From the NCBI GenBank assembly GCA_008638375.1, contig CM018041.1, positions 15,147,716-15,211,715 on the forward strand: a DNA stretch of 64,000 nucleotides, in the 5' to 3' direction. Of the stretch, positions 59,816-64,000 are shown one piece after another. How positions within the stretch are numbered: position 1 is the stretch's first letter; every line of letters starts with the position of its first letter. The notes under the pieces were generated by a model, which saw only the letters and a list, made by a program, of their open reading frames with translations, had not been told where the DNA came from and did not search any database. The position numbers were made by a program, and so were the translations under genes. The stretch comes from Nyssa sinensis (lineage: Eukaryota; Streptophyta; Magnoliopsida; Cornales; Nyssaceae).

Positions 59816-60206
59816 TATTAGGTAATGTGGATCCTGAAAATACTGAACACTAGCCCCTCCTCCGCGGATCCAACTTCGCAGGTAAGTTGGCCGGGTCCCG
59901 CCCCCTTGCCGAAAGGTGGGGATTCAAGGGCATGTCCCCAAGGCGAATTTTTCTAAGTGTATTTTTGGTATTTCATATTATTTCCCTGTTACCCTAATTC
60001 TATGTATTTATAGTTGAGGAGCTACATCTCATTGTACTTGTAACTCTTTCAAATCATAGTGAAACTGCAGCAGCCATGGATGTAGCCCTATTTTGGAATG
60101 AACCACATAAATCTTTGTGTTCTTACGTATGCGTGTGATTTTAAATTCGTTTTCTTGTTTGCTTTCATGACTCACCGATCCTGATTAGGTGATTATATTT
60201 CTAACA
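59816..60206 (+). repeat. 5' LTR of copia at 59816 (391 bp)
   Basis: Starts TATTAGGTAATGTGGATCCT (the expected TG is TA) and ends TATTTCTAACA. It matches the solo LTR at 36829-37143 except for an extra GC-rich stretch of about 80 bp at about 59865-59945. Confidence 0.82.
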
Positions 60207-60240
60207 ATTAGTATCAATGCATTAGGTTTGAGTGAGAGCG

Positions 60241-60705
60241 ATGACTATAGACGAAGGAAAAGTAAGAATCGATAAATTCAACGACACAAATTTTGGGTTT
60301 TGGAAGATGCAGATTGAAGATTATCTGTATCATAAGATGTTGTATCAGTCTCTTGCAGAACAAAAACCAGAAGAGATGAAAGACGCAAAGTGGAAACTCC
60401 TTGACAGACAAGCATTGGGAGTTGTTCGTTTAACGTTGCCTCGTAACGTTGCGTTCAAAATCGCGAAAGAAACGACAACAACATGTCTGATGAAAGCCCT
60501 TGCGAACATATATGAAAAACCCTCGGCCTCGAATAAGGTATATCTTATGCACACGCTATTTAATCTTAAGATGGCAGAAGGTGGGTTTATAGCAAATCAT
60601 CTGAACGAGTTTAACACAGTCACAACTCAATTAAGTTCTGTAGAGATTGAGTTTGATGACGAGGTTAGGGCTTTGATTCTTCTATCTAGTTTGCCAAAAA
60701 ACTAG
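60241..60705 (+). pseudogene. Copia gag, stop at an expected Trp
   Basis: The frame starts MTIDEGKVRIDKFNDTNFGF and contains WKMQIEDYLYHKMLYQSL, LTLPRNVAFKIAKETTTTCL and HLNEFNTVTTQLSSVEIEFD. It ends LLSSLPKN at a TAG where the family has Trp (LP-x-S-W). The zinc-knuckle part continues at 60771-61259 in another frame. Confidence 0.85.
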
Positions 60706-60770
60706 AATGGTACTGTAACGGCAATGAGCAACTCTTCAGGTAAATCGAAACTGATGTTAATGACCGAATT

Positions 60771-61259
60771 TTGAGTGAAGAAATTCGCAAAAGAGAATTA
60801 GGAGAAACGTCAGGATCTGCTCTGAATACAAAAGTCAGAGGAAGATCAGTCAACAGAAACTCAAATAGTAACAGAACAACATCTAAGAACAGATGCAAAT
60901 CAAGATCTGGGGAGGGATCAGGAGAGGGACGAAGTTGTTGGAACTGTGGACAGAAAGGGCAATTGAAGGCAGATTGTTTGGCATCAAAGAAGAAACAAGG
61001 TGATCAAAATCAGAAGTTTGTGAATGCTGAAACAAAAAATATTTGTGATGCCTTGATCTTGAGCATTGACACTTCTCTTGAGTCTTGGATTTTAGATTTT
61101 GGGACGTCTTTCCATTCATCCTCACACAGAGAAATCATTGAAAACTATGTAAGTGGTGATTTCGGGAAGGTTTATTTGGCTGATGATCAACCTTTGAATA
61201 TTGTGGGTAAAGGGGATGTGAAAATAAGGCTGTCAAATGGGTCTGTATGGAAGATATAG
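60771..61259 (+). pseudogene. Copia zinc knuckle and protease region
   Basis: A 162-codon frame carries an Arg/Ser/Asn-rich basic stretch and the CCHC knuckle CWNCGQKGQLKADC, with His replaced by Leu at the third ligand. The aspartic protease strand ESWILDFGTSFHSSSHREII follows. It stops at TAG after SNGSVWKI, where relatives have a Gln. Confidence 0.8.
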
Positions 61260-61803
61260 AATGTCAGACATATGTCTAGATTGAAAATGAATTTGATTTC
61301 TGTGGGACAGCTTGATGATGAAGGTCATTAGTATCCTTCACGGGTGGCTATGAAAAATCTCTAGAGGAGCTAATGTTGTTGCTCGTGGTATGAAGACTGG
61401 CACTCTTTATGTGACAACAAACAACAAGAATACAGTAGCAGTTACTGATGAAAAGGAAGACTCACACTTGTGGCACTGTAGGCCTGGATATATGAGCGAG
61501 AAAGGGATGAAGGTACTTCTGTAAAAAGGGAAACTATCAGGTTTGAAATCAATTGATTTTGATTTGTGCAAAGATTGTATTTTTGGAAAGCAAAAGAGGG
61601 TCAGTTTTTCGAAAGATGGCAGGAAATCGAAAAGAGAAAAATTGGAGTTGATTCATACTAATGTATGGGGGCCTTCTCCAATTGCATCTCTTGGGAGATC
61701 ATATTATTATATTACTTTTATTGATGCTTCGACTAAAAAGGTATGGGTTTATTTTCTGAAGAATAAATCGGATATTTTTGCTACCTCTAAAAAGTAGAAA
61801 GCC

Positions 61804-62325
61804 TTGGTGGAGAATGAAACATATTTGAAAATCAAGTATTTGAGATCAGACAATGGAGGGGAGTATAGAGACAGTGAGTTCAAAAGGTTTTGTGCAGATA
61901 ACGGGATAAAAATACAAAAGACAATTCGAAAAACACCCCAGCAAAATGGCGTTGCAGAGCGCATAAACAGAACTTTAAATGAACGTGCTAGAGCCATGTG
62001 GATACACGCTAGATTGCCAAAGACGTTCTGGGCAGATGCAGTCAATACTACAACATATCTGATAAATTGTGGTCCATCTGTTCCCTTGGATGAAGGATTG
62101 CCAGAGGAAGTCTGGAACGGAAAAGAGGTAAATCTTTCACACTTCAAAGTTTTTGGTTGCATCTCATATGTCCATATAGATTCTACTAATAGAAGCAAGC
62201 TTGATCCTAAATATGCTAAATGTACTTTTATTGAGTATGGCATTGATGAATTTGGTTATCGTTTTTGGGGTGATGAAAAACGAAAAATAATTAGAAGTAG
62301 AGATGTATATTTAATGAGAAAGTAA
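61804..62325 (+). pseudogene. Copia integrase core
   Basis: A 173-codon frame has Asp16 in YLRSDNGGEY and Glu52 in [14 protein letters not shown], 35 residues apart as in copia integrases. It also has LPKTFWADAVNTTTYLIN, HFKVFGCISYVHI and KYAKCTFIEYGIDEFGYRFW. The upstream block, with the first Asp changed to Asn, is separated by a TAG at 61796-61798 at an expected Trp. Confidence 0.85.
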
Positions 62326-62766
62326 TGTCTAAGGATAAGTCTATTATGGAATCTAATAGTTGTGAACAACCTGTTGAGTTAGAAGAAATCACTGAAAGTG
62401 ATGTGAATAATAAGATTCAGGATAATCCTGAAAATATTATTCCGCAAGTAGAACCACGTATTCATATTCCGACAAGAAGGTCCACTAGAGAGTCTAGCCT
62501 TACACAATGTTATTCTCCTTCATTGTACGATTTGTTGTTGTCTGACGGTGGTGAGCCAGAGAGTTATGATGAGGCTTTGCAGGTTGATGATTCAACCAAG
62601 TGGGAATCAGCTATGCAAGATGAGATGGATTCTCTCGTGAAAAATTAGACATGGGAGCTAACTGAATTACCAAAGGACAAGAAAGCTTTGCATAACAAAT
62701 GGGTTTACAGGGTCAAAGAGAAACATGATGGGAGTAAGCGGTTCAAGGCTAGAATGGTTGTGAAAT

Positions 62767-63429
62767 CAAGGATCAAAGTTTCATTTCTTTTCCATCGAAA
62801 CGGCCGAAACGTTTCCGTTTCTCAGATAACCGAAACGAAACACTAGTAAAATATCGAAATTCACATGTTTACATGGAAACAAAATTGTTTCCATGTAAAC
62901 ATACCGAAACTAGTGGAAACATACTGAATCAGAGGAAATATTTCTTTTATATCAACAATAATTCTAGAAGTTAGTAAAAAAATAATATCTATTTATTTTT
63001 TAAAGATTAAGACTCAAAAGTATAAGAAGATATATTTCTATTATTTTTTCTAAAATAATAGAAAAGTAGTAGGGAAAATAAAGTGTACAGAAACAACTAT
63101 TTTAATACTAAGTTACTAATTATAATAGGTTTAAATCGATATTTGTTTTACTTTTTATTTTATATGTAACTTGTGTCAAATTATCTAATTCGTGGATATT
63201 ACATAGTATATATCTATTATATCATTTATCATGAATATGATGTATATGCCTTAAATATGCACAAATATTCAATAAATAGGCTTATTTGTATAAATAAATA
63301 AATTTTAAGTTATGTTTCCACATGTTTCCAATTTTTTCTCAGTTTTCATTATGTTTCCGAAACGTTTCTGAAACGTTTCTGTTTCTGAACAAACCGAAAC
63401 TATACATCGAAACGATATTTTGATCCTTG
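62767..63429. mobile_element. hAT-like MITE rich in GAAACG/CGTTTC (663 bp)
   Basis: The ends are CAAGGATCAAA and TTTGATCCTTG, exact 11-bp inverted repeats. The target duplication TGTGAAAT is perfect (62759-62766 and 63430-63437). Both subterminal regions are built of GAAACG, GAAAC and GTTTCC words in both directions, with an AT-rich centre. It interrupts copia RT between KARMVVK and CFQQKEGVDFTEIF. It has no coding sequence. Confidence 0.92.
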
Positions 63430-63430
63430 T

Positions 63431-63985
63431 GTGAAATGCTTTCAGCAAAAGGAAGGTGTCGACTTCACTGAAATTTTCTCTCCAATTGTAAAGTTGACAA
63501 CAATCAGACTTGTGTTGGGAATTGTGGTTGCTGAGAATTTGCATCTTGAGCAAATGGATGTGAAGACAGTTTTCTTCCATGATGATTTGGAGGAAGATAT
63601 TTACATGAAGCAACCACAGGGTTTCATAGAACGAGGCAAAGAGGATTTGGTGTGCAGACTTAAGAAGAGCTTGTACGGTTTGAAACAGACCCCAAGGTAG
63701 TGGTACAAGAAGTTTGATGGTTTCATGTGCAGCGGTGGTTTCACAAGATGCCAAGCAGATCACTGCTGTTATTTCAAGAGGTTTGAAAACATTTATATTA
63801 TTTTACTTTTGTGTGTTGATGATATATTGATTGCGGATTCTAGCTTTCAAGAGATAAATAAGTTAAAGAAGTTGTTGTCCAATCAATTTGCAATGAAAGA
63901 TCTTGGAGCTGCTAATCAAATTCTTGGAATGAAGATTCACAGGGATAGGGTGAAAGGTATTTTGAAGTTGTCACAAGCTGAATAG
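63431..63985 (+). pseudogene. Copia reverse transcriptase fragment
   Basis: After the MITE, RT continues: VDFTEIFSPIVKLTTIRLVL, LEQMDVKTVFFHDDLEEDIY, and SLYGLKQTPR followed by TAG where Gln is expected. Then come QADHCCYF, CVDDILIA (YVDD family, Tyr to Cys) and KDLGAANQILGM. RNase H lies beyond the window. Confidence 0.88.
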
Positions 63986-64000
63986 GTTAAGAAGGTTCTA

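Larger units (their letters stand above)
59816..64000 (+). mobile_element. Ty1/copia retrotransposon running off the right edge
   Basis: The 5' LTR is 59816-60206, followed by a mutated PBS (TTAGTATCAATGC, 60208-60220). Then come gag (60241-60705), zinc knuckle CWNCGQKGQLKADC (about 60935), protease SWILDFGTSFHSS (about 61085), pre-integrase and integrase (61480-62320), a variable linker (62325-62648), and RT from 62650. RT is split by a MITE at 62767-63429 and continues to the window end. The protease DSG reads DFG, and the first integrase Asp reads Asn (HTNVWGP). With many premature stops the copy is dead. A solo LTR of the same family is at 36829. Confidence 0.92.

Noticed and set aside
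62325..62648. Possible stand-alone acidic protein of 107 codons
   Set aside because: It is the variable integrase-RT linker of copia: it ends in the DEALQ...WESAMQDEMDSL block that precedes RT.
59100..64000. Search for the upstream SEC8 exons
   Set aside because: No - strand match to the conserved block expected before the Cys-Gln-Arg-Leu junction was found. The stretch is filled by solo LTR, copia and MITE sequence.

Overview
This is nuclear DNA of a eudicot plant, probably a woody perennial with large, transposon-filled introns (the grapevine type of architecture). The species cannot be fixed from the sequence. The DNA is AT-rich, the introns are plant-like, and the mobile elements are Ty1/copia retrotransposons, L1- and RTE-type LINEs, tRNA-derived SINEs, a TRIM, and hAT- and Mutator-like MITEs.

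Only two host genes are present, in convergent orientation. At the left edge the + strand carries the last three coding exons (1368-3424) of an RsuA-type pseudouridine synthase resembling chloroplast SVR1. The rest of the window (6468-59099, - strand) is the 3' two-thirds of SEC8, the exocyst subunit EXOC4. I resolved 18 exons, totalling 2,131 coding bases with the stop codon and about 709 codons, open and in frame across every junction. Its N-terminal exons must lie beyond base 64000. Two of its 17 introns use GC-AG splice sites.

The SEC8 introns hold nearly everything else. Introns here are numbered within the window in transcript order. The upstream intron (59100-64000) has a copia element broken by a hAT-like MITE. 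Intron 3 (10.1 kb) has a nearly complete copia element (51421-56558) and local tandem duplications. Intron 4 (12.5 kb) has a three-layer nest, LINE inside copia inside LINE, plus a TRIM tandem array, a solo LTR and a SINE. Intron 6 (9.1 kb) has a LINE inserted into a hAT-like MITE, a SINE inserted into an RTE LINE, and more LINE debris. Intron 9 (6.5 kb) is mostly L1 LINE fragments. Intron 11 has a MITE and a LINE RNase H fragment. Intron 15 (6.2 kb) has a 3'-truncated copia element carrying a MITE.

No bacterial-type system, CRISPR array, rRNA or functional tRNA was seen. I found no new multi-gene system. The more unusual items are the TRIM multimer with 74-bp LTRs, hAT-like MITEs with 8-bp target duplications, SINEs that end like the local LINEs, and the two GC-AG introns.
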